Assembly: GCF_009755355.1 (NCBI RefSeq) | Contig: NZ_WQLB01000001.1 | Span: 62,001 to 126,000 of the forward strand | Reading direction: 5' to 3' | DNA length: 64,000 nt | Source of the DNA: Deinococcus arboris | Lineage (GTDB): Bacteria; Deinococcota; Deinococci; Deinococcales; Deinococcaceae | Part shown: piece after piece, positions 55,972 to 64,000 of the stretch | How positions within the stretch are numbered: the first letter of the stretch is position 1 | How the letters are laid out: each line of letters starts with the position of its first letter | Notes under the pieces: model-generated | The model's input: only the letters and a program-made list of their open reading frames with translations | Databases searched by the model: none | What the model was told of the DNA's origin: nothing | Program-made: the position numbers and the translations under genes

Positions 55972-58644
55972 ATGCCCTCTTCCCTCTCCACCGCCCAGAT
56001 TCGGGAAAAGTACCTCCAGTTTTTCGAGAGTAAGGGGCACCTGCGCCTGCCCAGCTACTCCACCATTGCCCCCGACCCCACCACCCTATTCACAGTGGCC
56101 GGCATGCAGCCCTTCAAAGAGCAGTTCATGGGCGCACCGGCTGTCTTTGACGGCGTGGCCAGCAAGCGCGTGACCACGGCGCAGAAATGTCTGCGCATTG
56201 GTGACATCGAGAACGTGGGGCGGACCCTGCGCCACTGCTCGCTGCTGGAGATGCTGGGCAACTTCAGCTTTGGGGACTACTTCAAACGCGAGGCCCTGAC
56301 CTGGGCCTGGGAGTTTCTGACTAGCCCCGAGTGGATGGGCCTGGACCCTGAGAAACTGCACGCCACCATCTACCAGGATGACGAGGAAGCCTTCGCCATC
56401 TGGACGCAGGAGATTGGGCTGCCGCCTGAACGGATTCTGCGGTTTGACGCGGACGAGAATTTCTGGCCAGCGGACGCGCCCAAGGAAGGGCCCAACGGTC
56501 CCTGCGGGCCGTGCAGTGAAATCTTCTATGACCGTGGCCATAAATACGGCGAGGACAGCTGGGCTGACTATGCTGAGACCCGCGAGAGCGCCCGCTTTCT
56601 GGAAATCTGGAACTGCGTCTTTCCTCAGTACGACCGCCAGGAACCGCTGCCCGACGGTACGCCCGTCCTGAAAGACCTGCCGTTTAAGAACATTGATACT
56701 GGCATGGGCCTGGAGCGTATTGCGACCGTCGTGCAGGACGTGTACGACTTCTATAGCAACGACGTCTTTGCGCCGATGGTGGCCAAAGTCGTGGAACTCA
56801 GCGGCCAGCCCTATGAAGGGCCGCAGAACGTGTCTCACCGCGTGGTGGCCGAGCACATCCGTTCGGTCAGCATGGTGATTGCCGACGGCTCTGTGCCCAG
56901 CAACACTGGGCGCGGGTATGTGGTGCGCAAGATTCTGCGCCGCGCCTCCCGTCATGCCTACCTGCTGGGGCTGCGTGAACCCAGCCTCTACAAACTGGTG
57001 CCCCTGGTTGTGGACAAGATGGGCGGCGCCTACCCGGAACTCAAGGACAACCAGGCCAAAATTGAGGCCACCATCCGCGCTGAGGAAGAACGCTTCCTCA
57101 AGACGCTGGAGGGCGGGATTCAGCGGCTGGGCGGCCTGCTGTCGGGCATGCAGAAGGGCGCCACGCTGTCTGGCGAGGACGCCTTCCTGCTCTATGACAC
57201 CTACGGCTTTCCCGTGGACCTGACCAAAGAAATTGCCGAGGAATACGGCATCACGGTGGACGAAGCCAGTTACGCCGAGAGCCTGGAAAATGCCCAGAAC
57301 ATTGCCCGCGCGGGCAGCAAATACGGTAAATCAGAGTTGTTTGGGGCCAATCAGGAAGCCCTGGATGGCCTCTCGCCCACCCAGTTCGTGGGCTACGACG
57401 ACCTGCAAGCCGAAGGGGAAGTGATGGCCCTGGTCGGTGCGGGCGAGCGCCTGGAGCATCTGAGCGCGGGCAGCGAGGCCACCGTCGTGCTGTCGCGCAC
57501 GCCCTTCTACGCCGAGGGCGGCGGTGAGGTGGGCGACACGGGCCGCCTGGAATGGGCCGGTGGCGCCGGGTTGGTGCGCGACACCCGTAAAACGCCCCAG
57601 GGCGTCTTCCTGCATGATGTGCTGGTAGAAGAGGGTGAGCTGCGCGAAGGCGTCACCGTGCGCGGCGCCGTGTCCGGAGAGCGGCAGGCCATTCAGCGCC
57701 ACCACACCGCCACACACCTGCTGCACGCTGCGCTGCGGGCCGTGCTGGGCAGCGGCGTGGCGCAAAAAGGCTCGCTGGTGGCCGCCGACCGTCTGCGGTT
57801 TGATTTCTCGCATGGGGCGGCCCTGACCGCTGAGGAGGTTGCTGCCGTGGAATTGCTCGTCAGCCGCTGGATCAGCGCCAACTTCACGGTGACCTGGCAG
57901 GAGATGCCCATTGCCCAGGCCAAAGCCGCCGGTGCCACCGCCCTCTTCGGTGAGAAGTACGGCGAGACTGTGCGCGTGGTCAGCGTGGACGGCGACGTGA
58001 ACTACGGCGGCCAGCCGGTCAGCAGCAAGGAGCTGTGCGGCGGCGCCCATGTGCGCCGGACGGGCGATATCGGCGCGTTTGTGCTGCTGAGCGACGAGAA
58101 CGTGGCGGGTGGGGTGCGCCGCATCGAGGCCCTGGCTGGCGAGGCCGCCACCACCTGGCTGCGTGAGCGCCTGAACAGCGCCGCGAAGGTCGCGGGGCTG
58201 CTGAATACCAGCGCCGATGGGCTGGAAGGCCGCGTCACAGGCCTGCAAACCCAGCTGAAGGCCGCTGAGAAGGACATGGCGGCCCTGCGGCGCCAGCTGG
58301 CCGAGGCCCAGATGGGCGGTGGGGGCAGCGCAGCCCAGACCCGCGAGCTGGGCGGCTTTCAGGTTGCGGCGCTGAAGCTGGCGGGCATTGAAGGCAACGA
58401 ACTGCGCGGCGCCGCCGACAAGCTGCTGGACCAGAGCGGCGCCGACCTCGTGGTGGTGGCGGGAGACAAGGGTCTGGTCGTGAAGGCGACCAAAGACGCC
58501 GTCACGCGCGGCGCCCACGCCGGGCAGCTGATTGGCAAGCTGGCGGCGGCGGGCGGCGGCAAGGGCGGAGGGCGCCCCGACATGGCTCAGGCAGGCATTA
58601 CGGACGCCGACGCAGCGCTAGGGGCCCTCGACACCGCGTTTTAA
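55972..58644 (+). CDS. alaS: Alanyl-tRNA synthetase
   Basis: 890 aa, full length. Begins SSLSTAQIREKYLQFFESKGH; the class II core has KCLRIGDIENVGRT and GPCGPCSEI. The editing domain has HHTATHLLHAALR and CGGAHVRRTGDIGAF, and the C-terminal coiled coil and DHHA1 domain (VVVAGDKGLVVKAT, GKLAAAGGGKGGGRPDMAQAG) are intact. The start at 55972 follows the -10 box and the family N-terminus; the longer frame reaches into the upstream gene. Confidence 0.98.
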   Translation: MPSSLSTAQIREKYLQFFESKGHLRLPSYSTIAPDPTTLFTVAGMQPFKEQFMGAPAVFDGVASKRVTTAQKCLRIGDIENVGRTLRHCSLLEMLGNFSFGDYFKREALTWAWEFLTSPEWMGLDPEKLHATIYQDDEEAFAIWTQEIGLPPERILRFDADENFWPADAPKEGPNGPCGPCSEIFYDRGHKYGEDSWADYAETRESARFLEIWNCVFPQYDRQEPLPDGTPVLKDLPFKNIDTGMGLERIATVVQDVYDFYSNDVFAPMVAKVVELSGQPYEGPQNVSHRVVAEHIRSVSMVIADGSVPSNTGRGYVVRKILRRASRHAYLLGLREPSLYKLVPLVVDKMGGAYPELKDNQAKIEATIRAEEERFLKTLEGGIQRLGGLLSGMQKGATLSGEDAFLLYDTYGFPVDLTKEIAEEYGITVDEASYAESLENAQNIARAGSKYGKSELFGANQEALDGLSPTQFVGYDDLQAEGEVMALVGAGERLEHLSAGSEATVVLSRTPFYAEGGGEVGDTGRLEWAGGAGLVRDTRKTPQGVFLHDVLVEEGELREGVTVRGAVSGERQAIQRHHTATHLLHAALRAVLGSGVAQKGSLVAADRLRFDFSHGAALTAEEVAAVELLVSRWISANFTVTWQEMPIAQAKAAGATALFGEKYGETVRVVSVDGDVNYGGQPVSSKELCGGAHVRRTGDIGAFVLLSDENVAGGVRRIEALAGEAATTWLRERLNSAAKVAGLLNTSADGLEGRVTGLQTQLKAAEKDMAALRRQLAEAQMGGGGSAAQTRELGGFQVAALKLAGIEGNELRGAADKLLDQSGADLVVVAGDKGLVVKATKDAVTRGAHAGQLIGKLAAAGGGKGGGRPDMAQAGITDADAALGALDTAF

Positions 58645-58656
58645 AGGTGCAGGTGA

Positions 58657-58690
58657 GAGAGGGGCAGAGGCAGAGGTCTCCGCCCCTCTC
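58657..58690 (+). terminator. Hairpin after alaS
   Basis: GAGAGGGGC / GCCCCTCTC 9-bp stem with a 16-nt loop, 12 bp after the alaS stop codon. Confidence 0.55.
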
Positions 58691-58971
58691 CTGTGGAGAG
58701 AAGGAGGGCACGGTCTGCGCCTCCAGAACACACCATCCATCTGTGCTCTTTTTCGCTCTGCCGCGAAGCTCCTGGGGTCTGCGGCGCCGCTCTCCAACCC
58801 CGTTTGGATTTCACCGGGCATTCTGCCTGAGGATGAGCCGAGGGCGCCCAGAAGAAAAATCCTAGAGCCAAGTTGAGCTTTGTCGCCCAATGACCCTCAG
58901 GCGAGCAGAGCTGCAAAGCGGCGTGGCAGACCTACAGCTGGTCAGCGGTTGATATGGATAACTGCACCTTC
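58691..58971. other. Intergenic region
   Basis: About 280 bp between two convergent 3' ends. It carries a CTCTTTTTCGCTCTGCCGCG stretch reminiscent of the dispersed repeat seen at 32, 34.6 and 39.2 kb, but not a full copy. No gene recognised. Confidence 0.35.
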
Positions 58972-59466
58972 CTACCAACCACTTAATGCAACGCTACTCT
59001 CGCTCTCTGGGCGCAGCAGTTGCACGCGGAAGCCCCGGTGCTCCTCATAGGACGGCAGGCCACGGCGCGAGGGCGAGGTCAGCCACTCGCGCTTCAGGGT
59101 CAGGAGATGCAAGTTGAGGCGCACCACCTCGCAGACCTCGTGGAACTCCAGGTCGGCCTCAGCGGTGCGCTCGAAATAGGTCATGCCTGACCACAGGTGC
59201 AGGCGGTCCCCCTGACGGATCACCTGCCCTTCCTCGCGCAGATTGACACCCCGGCCGGGGAGCAGGGCCAGCACAGCCGTCAGAAACTCGGGCGAGTCCT
59301 GAAGCCAGCCGCCATGAAAGAAGCGGGTGACGGCCTGCAGGGCGGCGTCAGGGCCATCGGCCCGGAGCTGCACCTGCGCCTGAACCCCGCCGAAGGGCTG
59401 CGGCTTTAGCCCATAGTGCACAAGCCGCAGCCCGGTGAGGACAGGCACAGGCAACTGCGTCCTCAC
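58972..59466 (-). CDS. Protein of unknown function coupled to the DUF4132 gene
   Basis: 164 aa from a GTG at 59466 that overlaps the stop of the DUF4132 gene (GTGA). The frame is open further upstream inside that gene and is not used. Basic/hydrophobic alpha-beta sequence (FFHGGWLQDSPEFLTAVLALL, SGMTYFERTAEADLEFHEVCEVVRLNLHLL). No family recognised. Translational coupling suggests the product works with the DUF4132 protein. Confidence 0.7.
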   Translation of the reverse strand: MRTQLPVPVLTGLRLVHYGLKPQPFGGVQAQVQLRADGPDAALQAVTRFFHGGWLQDSPEFLTAVLALLPGRGVNLREEGQVIRQGDRLHLWSGMTYFERTAEADLEFHEVCEVVRLNLHLLTLKREWLTSPSRRGLPSYEEHRGFRVQLLRPESESSVALSGW

Positions 59467-62400
59467 CGCAACTGTTCCAGAATCGTGGGGTCCTGAATCT
59501 TGCGGTCCTCGGCCAGCAGCAGCACCTTGCTGACCACTTCGGCGGTCCGGGGGTCGGGGTCGGCAAAGGGCAGGAAGAGACGGCCCTGCGCGTGGTTGTG
59601 GACCGGCACGATGCACAGGAACCCGCCCGGCTGCCGGTGAACGGTGCCGCTGCCCAGATGCACCGTGTACCGCGAGTGGTGGCCGTCAATCAGCGCGTGG
59701 TCGTGCTCCAGGCGCACGTTCCCCAGTTTGAGCAGGCGCAGGGTCTCGCGCAGCAGGGCCGCCCGCATGGCGGTGGTGCTCTGGCTGGCTTCCGGGTCCA
59801 CGCCGCCCACATGGGCCACGCTGACCACCAGGTCGAGGTCACGCAGCGTTTCGCTCAGGAGGCGCGGCGGCACCTGCGCCAGCGGCAGGGCCTCTAACCC
59901 GTCGCGTGTGGTGAAGTAGACGGCCCGCAGTTCGGCGCCCTCGACCTCATTGGGGGTGCCGGAGCCCACGCTGGTGTCCACCCAGACATTCAGGCCCTCG
60001 GCATGCCAGGTTTTGCGCACGCCTTCCTCATGGACGGTGACCCAGCCGCGCGATTTAAACAGCGCGGCGGCCTTGCCTGGCTGCACATGATGGCCGCTGT
60101 AACGGGTGCTGCGCGCCGCGCCCTGTTCTGCGGCCGTGAGGGGATAATACTCACGGAACGCCTGCTTGAACGGCTGAGCCAGCCCCCGCGTCATGACCTC
60201 CTGCTGGAGCTGCGGCCACTGCCCCCCCACATACAGGTCATGCGGGTGGGCCAGGCGCAGGGCCTGGTCACCGATGGGCACCGGGCCGCCCAGGGTGTCC
60301 AGCGTATCGCCCGTCCACCAGCCCAGCTGGCTTTCATTGAGCACCCACAGCAGCGAGTGCAGCATGGGCGCTATCACTGGATGCCGGGCCAGGTCGTGCA
60401 GCTCGCTGTTCTGAAAGTGGTCCCCGCGCACCATCGCCTCTTCCAGGGCGGCGCGCATGCGCTTCTGGGCCGCGCCCAGTTCGCCCACCGCCTCGCGGAT
60501 GGCCACCACAGCTGGCAATTTCTTGAGGGCAGGCGGCAGGGTTTTCAGGACTTTCTCGCCGCGCCGCACGGTCAGGCTGGCGTCGCCGGCGTCGGTCAGG
60601 GCAATGCCCACCGTCACGCCGCCCTCGGTGACGGTCTGCGCCCAGTCGGGGGCGGTGCGGGCTTCCATCGCCCACATCAAGCGCTGGGGATCGGCGTACC
60701 CTGCGGTGCGGGCCAGGTTCTGCAGGCCGATGTCGGCGGCCAGGCGCTCGCTGGCCTGCTTCTGGGCGCCCCACTGCCGGGCTTCCCGGCGAAAATCGGC
60801 CAGCAGGCGGTAACGGGCTTCCAGGTCCCTGCTGCGCTTGGCCGGCCCCCGACCCAGCGGCAACAGCCCCAGGGCACGCACGGCGTCCTGATTGCGCTTC
60901 TCGCGGATACGAGTGACCAGTTCATCCCTGTCCAGTTCGCCCAGCAGCGCGCGGGCAAACAGTTCGGCGCGTTTGTGGCCGCCGCTGCTGGAGGCATATT
61001 TGGCTGCGTCCAGCAGGGTATGAAACCGCGCCTTCCCCAGCGTGCGGTGCATGCGGTGAAACCAGGCCACGTCCACCGCGCCGCCCATCAGGTCAGTGGC
61101 CGACAGTGGGGTGCGCTCGGCGATCTCGGCCTCCCAGCCTTCGCGGATGTCCTGGGGCACGCTCCAGTTCGTGTCGCGGGTGTGGGCATGCAGCCAGTAC
61201 ACGCCGTCCCGCAGGCCCTTCCAGCCCAGCACGTCGGCGACCAGCGGCGCCCACTGCGGAGCAAACATGGCCAGGTCCAGCAGCCGGGCCTCGCCCACCC
61301 CGAACGTCCTGACCTCGCGGGCAAAGGCGGCGGGGGTGTCGGCCGGCGCCGGAAACGACACCCGGACGAGGTGGCTGAACGTCACGTCACGGCTCTCGCT
61401 GCGGCCCTGATAGCCGCGCCGCAGGGGATTTTTACCGAGCGCTGCCAGCAGGCGCAGGGTCAGGGCCGCGCCCGTGACCTGGCCGAGGGCCAGGGCCGCC
61501 GGAGTGGCGGCCGTTTCCAGGTCGCCGCGCGCCAGTTCCACATCTAGCACCCGGGCGCGCACGTCATCCACCGCCGCGCGCCAGTCGGGGTGAGTGGGCA
61601 CGTCATCCCGCAGGCGGGGGCGCGTGGCGGCGGCCAGGTCGCCAAAGTCATGGCCGTAGTAATAGCCGCTGCGCTGAGGCCGCGGCCCAATCAGCGCGTC
61701 CAGCAGGTCGGCGCGGCCTGCCCAGCCGTGTTCGTAGGCCCGCACCAGCAGCGGGGTCGAGGGCCGCTGAAGGGGCAGGTGCGCGAAGGCGCGGCCCTCG
61801 TGCAGGGTCAGGTCCCAGGCGCGGCGCAGCTGTGCTGGCGTGGCGGCCTCCAGCTGGGCCCAGGCCGGGCGCAGGGGCGCAAACCAGTCACGCGGGTCAT
61901 CGCTGCGCCAGGAATACCGGGGGTCGGTCAGCAGCCCAACGTCGGCGGGCAGCCCACTCAGGGCTGTGGCCCAGGCGTCCAGGCTCAGGTCAAGGTCGGC
62001 GGGCGTACTGAACCCGGCGCGCAGGTAGCCCACGACGGCCCTCACGCGGTCCATGTGCTCCAGCCGCAGCGGCACCAGTGGCCCCAGCGTGCGGTCAATC
62101 GTCTGGCGGCGCAGGGCTTCCCTGACGCCGGCCACCTGGGCGGCCTGGGCACGCTCCTCCTCGTCGGTGTCGTCTTCCAGCGCCTCGGCCAGTTCCTCGG
62201 GGGACAGGTCCACGTCCTGCGCCAGTTCCTCGGCCAGCGTGTACAGTTCGGCGTCCAGCTCGGCTTCGGTGGTGTCCTCCCGCGCCACGAAATGACTCAG
62301 CGCCCAGGCCATGCGCGTCAGGTCCCCGTCCTGCGGGTCAGGCCGGGTCTGCCACCAACCATTCCAGAGGTCGGCCAGGGGCATGGGCTGGTCGGCGCGC

Positions 62401-64000
62401 GGGCGCAGCAGGCCGCCGCGCACATTGCCCAGCAGCAGCGTCTGCTCGCCGTCCCAGCCAATGCCCGTCAGCGGGGTCTCGCGGTGCGTCTCGATCAGGG
62501 CGTTCAGACTGCGCAGGAGCCCGGCGCCGCGCGCCACCTCTGGGACAAAGTCGTGGGCGGCCGGCACTGGCGCCACCGCGCGGCTCAGGTCGGCTGGATC
62601 AAACAGGCCCAGGCCACCCTCCAGCGTGGGTTGAGCCCCCGGTTCGGTCAGGGCAGCCAGGAGGGTTTCCTCGGCCACATTTTTCGGCTGAAACCCGTCG
62701 GGCACCTCGCCGCCCACTGCCTGAAGCAGTTGCAGCCCGGCCTGGCGCTGCTCGGTGTTGCTGCCGGCCAGCAGGGCCAGGGCGCTGCTGGCCCCCAGGT
62801 CAGGGTCGGTGGCCAGCAGGCGAATCAGGCCCCGGCGCAGGTCAGCGCTGCGGCGGCGCAGGAGGGTATGCAGCACCTCAACCTCCTGCGGCTCTGGGGT
62901 CAGCTGCCCCATGACCTGCACGGCCTCCTGCGACACGCCGCTCTGGCGGTCTTGCAGCAGGGTCAGCAGCAGGTCGCGGGTGGGGGCGTCTAACTGCTGA
63001 GGCGTGTTGCCGTGCCGCTCGCGCAAGCGCCCGAGCACGCCCAGACGGCCGTCACTGCTCATGTGGGTCAGGTACGGGGCCAGGTCTGCCACCGGCTGGT
63101 CACCCAGCACCCTGGGCAAACTGTTCATCGCTTCGGCGCGGTCCGGTACGTGCCCCAGCCAGGGAAACAGCAGCGGGTCATGCCGGCTCTCGGTGGGCAG
63201 GCGCCCGGCATAGGCCGCAAACTCCTCCAGAGAAAAAGGCTGTGCCTCGCGGGTCCAGGGGCTGACGCGCCCCCCAGCCAGGGCCGCCAGCCGCAGGTCC
63301 GGGTCCTCCAGCAGGGCGCTCAGGTCGCCTCCTTGCAGGGCGTCAGCGGCCAGCAGGAACTGGGCGGCGGCCATGCGGCGCTCTGGGGCGGGGTCGGCCA
63401 ACAGGGGGCGGGCCAGCGCCGCGGCCCCAATGGCGTCCCGCATGGCCAGGGTGAACAGGGCCAGGTAGGCTTCTGCGCCGCTGCCGCTAGTCACGGCCGT
63501 CCGGGCCGACGCTGAATCCTCCAGGTAACCCAGGGCCGTTGTCAGGTGGGCGCGCACCGCCTTCAGATCGGTCACATCGTAATTCAGGCCAAACCATACG
63601 CAGGCGGCGCGCAGGGTCGCGGCAAAGCGCAGCAGGTCTTCAGCCAGAATCAGGCGCAGCATCTGCGTCAGGGCTTCGGGGCTGGCCTCGTCCACCGTTT
63701 CCAGAATCACCTGCCGCAGCCCTTCCTGGCGCTGGGCGGCCAGCAGCAGGCCCTCGGCCAGGGCCCAGGCATCCGGTCGGGTGCCCGAGAGCAGCGCCAG
63801 CGGCACGTGCCGCCCCATGCGGGCCACCGGATGCTGGGTGCTGGCCGTGTCGCGCAGAATCTGGAAAATATCCTCGTGCCCGTCGCTGACCGCCTGACCC
63901 AGCAGCAGCCCCAGTTCCCGGCTCTGCCAGGGACTCAGCAGGCCCGCATGCACCGCAAACCAGTCCAGCGGCTGCGGATAGTCGCGCGTGACCTGCCAGG
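59463..64000 (-). CDS. DUF4132 giant protein, N-terminus beyond the window
   Basis: At least 1,511 residues visible; the frame stays open to the right edge, so the start is outside. The first part contains many HEAT-like helical repeats. The C-terminal DUF4132 domain ends GHHSRYTVHLGSG, FLPFADPDPRTAEVVSKVLLLAEDRKIQDPTILEQL. Such proteins are among the largest in Deinococcus and related bacteria and have no established function. It carries a conspicuous acidic stretch (DLSPEELAEALEDDTDEEE) near the middle of the visible part. Confidence 0.88.
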   Translation of the reverse strand, partial: WQVTRDYPQPLDWFAVHAGLLSPWQSRELGLLLGQAVSDGHEDIFQILRDTASTQHPVARMGRHVPLALLSGTRPDAWALAEGLLLAAQRQEGLRQVILETVDEASPEALTQMLRLILAEDLLRFAATLRAACVWFGLNYDVTDLKAVRAHLTTALGYLEDSASARTAVTSGSGAEAYLALFTLAMRDAIGAAALARPLLADPAPERRMAAAQFLLAADALQGGDLSALLEDPDLRLAALAGGRVSPWTREAQPFSLEEFAAYAGRLPTESRHDPLLFPWLGHVPDRAEAMNSLPRVLGDQPVADLAPYLTHMSSDGRLGVLGRLRERHGNTPQQLDAPTRDLLLTLLQDRQSGVSQEAVQVMGQLTPEPQEVEVLHTLLRRRSADLRRGLIRLLATDPDLGASSALALLAGSNTEQRQAGLQLLQAVGGEVPDGFQPKNVAEETLLAALTEPGAQPTLEGGLGLFDPADLSRAVAPVPAAHDFVPEVARGAGLLRSLNALIETHRETPLTGIGWDGEQTLLLGNVRGGLLRPRADQPMPLADLWNGWWQTRPDPQDGDLTRMAWALSHFVAREDTTEAELDAELYTLAEELAQDVDLSPEELAEALEDDTDEEERAQAAQVAGVREALRRQTIDRTLGPLVPLRLEHMDRVRAVVGYLRAGFSTPADLDLSLDAWATALSGLPADVGLLTDPRYSWRSDDPRDWFAPLRPAWAQLEAATPAQLRRAWDLTLHEGRAFAHLPLQRPSTPLLVRAYEHGWAGRADLLDALIGPRPQRSGYYYGHDFGDLAAATRPRLRDDVPTHPDWRAAVDDVRARVLDVELARGDLETAATPAALALGQVTGAALTLRLLAALGKNPLRRGYQGRSESRDVTFSHLVRVSFPAPADTPAAFAREVRTFGVGEARLLDLAMFAPQWAPLVADVLGWKGLRDGVYWLHAHTRDTNWSVPQDIREGWEAEIAERTPLSATDLMGGAVDVAWFHRMHRTLGKARFHTLLDAAKYASSSGGHKRAELFARALLGELDRDELVTRIREKRNQDAVRALGLLPLGRGPAKRSRDLEARYRLLADFRREARQWGAQKQASERLAADIGLQNLARTAGYADPQRLMWAMEARTAPDWAQTVTEGGVTVGIALTDAGDASLTVRRGEKVLKTLPPALKKLPAVVAIREAVGELGAAQKRMRAALEEAMVRGDHFQNSELHDLARHPVIAPMLHSLLWVLNESQLGWWTGDTLDTLGGPVPIGDQALRLAHPHDLYVGGQWPQLQQEVMTRGLAQPFKQAFREYYPLTAAEQGAARSTRYSGHHVQPGKAAALFKSRGWVTVHEEGVRKTWHAEGLNVWVDTSVGSGTPNEVEGAELRAVYFTTRDGLEALPLAQVPPRLLSETLRDLDLVVSVAHVGGVDPEASQSTTAMRAALLRETLRLLKLGNVRLEHDHALIDGHHSRYTVHLGSGTVHRQPGGFLCIVPVHNHAQGRLFLPFADPDPRTAEVVSKVLLLAEDRKIQDPTILEQLR

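Noticed and set aside
60003..62993. Two long plus-strand frames inside the DUF4132 gene
   Set aside because: Antisense shadows of the long minus-strand gene.

Overview
The window is GC-rich chromosomal DNA that looks like a Deinococcus species. The reasons are the protein families present (a response regulator resembling the Deinococcus radiation-response regulator, a PRC-barrel/membrane stress cluster, a DUF4132 giant protein), a dispersed ~150 bp non-coding repeat of the Deinococcus SNR kind, and many genes whose start codon sits 5-7 nt after a TANNNT -10 box with no Shine-Dalgarno (leaderless promoters, documented in Deinococcus). No rRNA, tRNA, CRISPR array or intact insertion sequence was seen.

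Layout. 0.1-8.3 kb: mltG-like transglycosylase and a PfkB kinase (minus), an orphan membrane histidine kinase, a CPA2 cation/proton antiporter fused to a UBP-type zinc finger, two unknown genes and gatB. 8.7-10.4 kb: a 54-residue PRC-barrel-like miniprotein followed by two membrane-protein genes and a strong hairpin terminator. 10.8-13.5 kb: two exported proteins, one a lamin-tail/metzincin lipoprotein. 14.1-16.4 kb: family B DNA polymerase. 16.5-25.3 kb: a five-gene SWIM zinc finger / DUF5691 / MoxR ATPase / DUF5682 / VWA system, split between the ATPase and DUF5682 genes by an AT-richer unknown gene and an oppositely oriented vapBC module with its own operator-like inverted repeat. 25.5-32 kb: GNAT, MarR with divergent EamA exporter, an NmrA-type oxidoreductase pair, a cystine-type ABC binding protein plus permease without ATPase, and a second MoxR/ChlI-type ATPase.

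32-50.5 kb is mostly housekeeping: membrane protein, CAP-domain lipoprotein, msrB, acyl-CoA carboxylase beta subunit, xpt, APH-type kinase, CobA-HemD fusion, GNAT, S58-type peptidase, OmpR-type regulator, an alpha/beta-hydrolase fold protein whose nucleophile is replaced by glycine, a sugar-phosphate nucleotidyltransferase and a YebC protein. Copies of the ~150 bp repeat lie at 32.1, 34.6 and 39.2 kb, with a possible decayed one at 43.1 kb. 50.9-64 kb: amidohydrolase, a REC-BTAD regulator, then a strongly AT-rich island (about 54.0-55.9 kb) with a two-domain peptidoglycan hydrolase overlapped by a small secreted protein (candidate toxin-immunity pair), then alaS, a small gene and the 3' part of a very large DUF4132 gene that runs off the right edge.

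The two most notable systems are the candidate cell-wall-degrading toxin/immunity pair at 53.6-55.9 kb and the SWIM/MoxR/VWA system at 16.5-25.3 kb carrying a toxin-antitoxin insertion.
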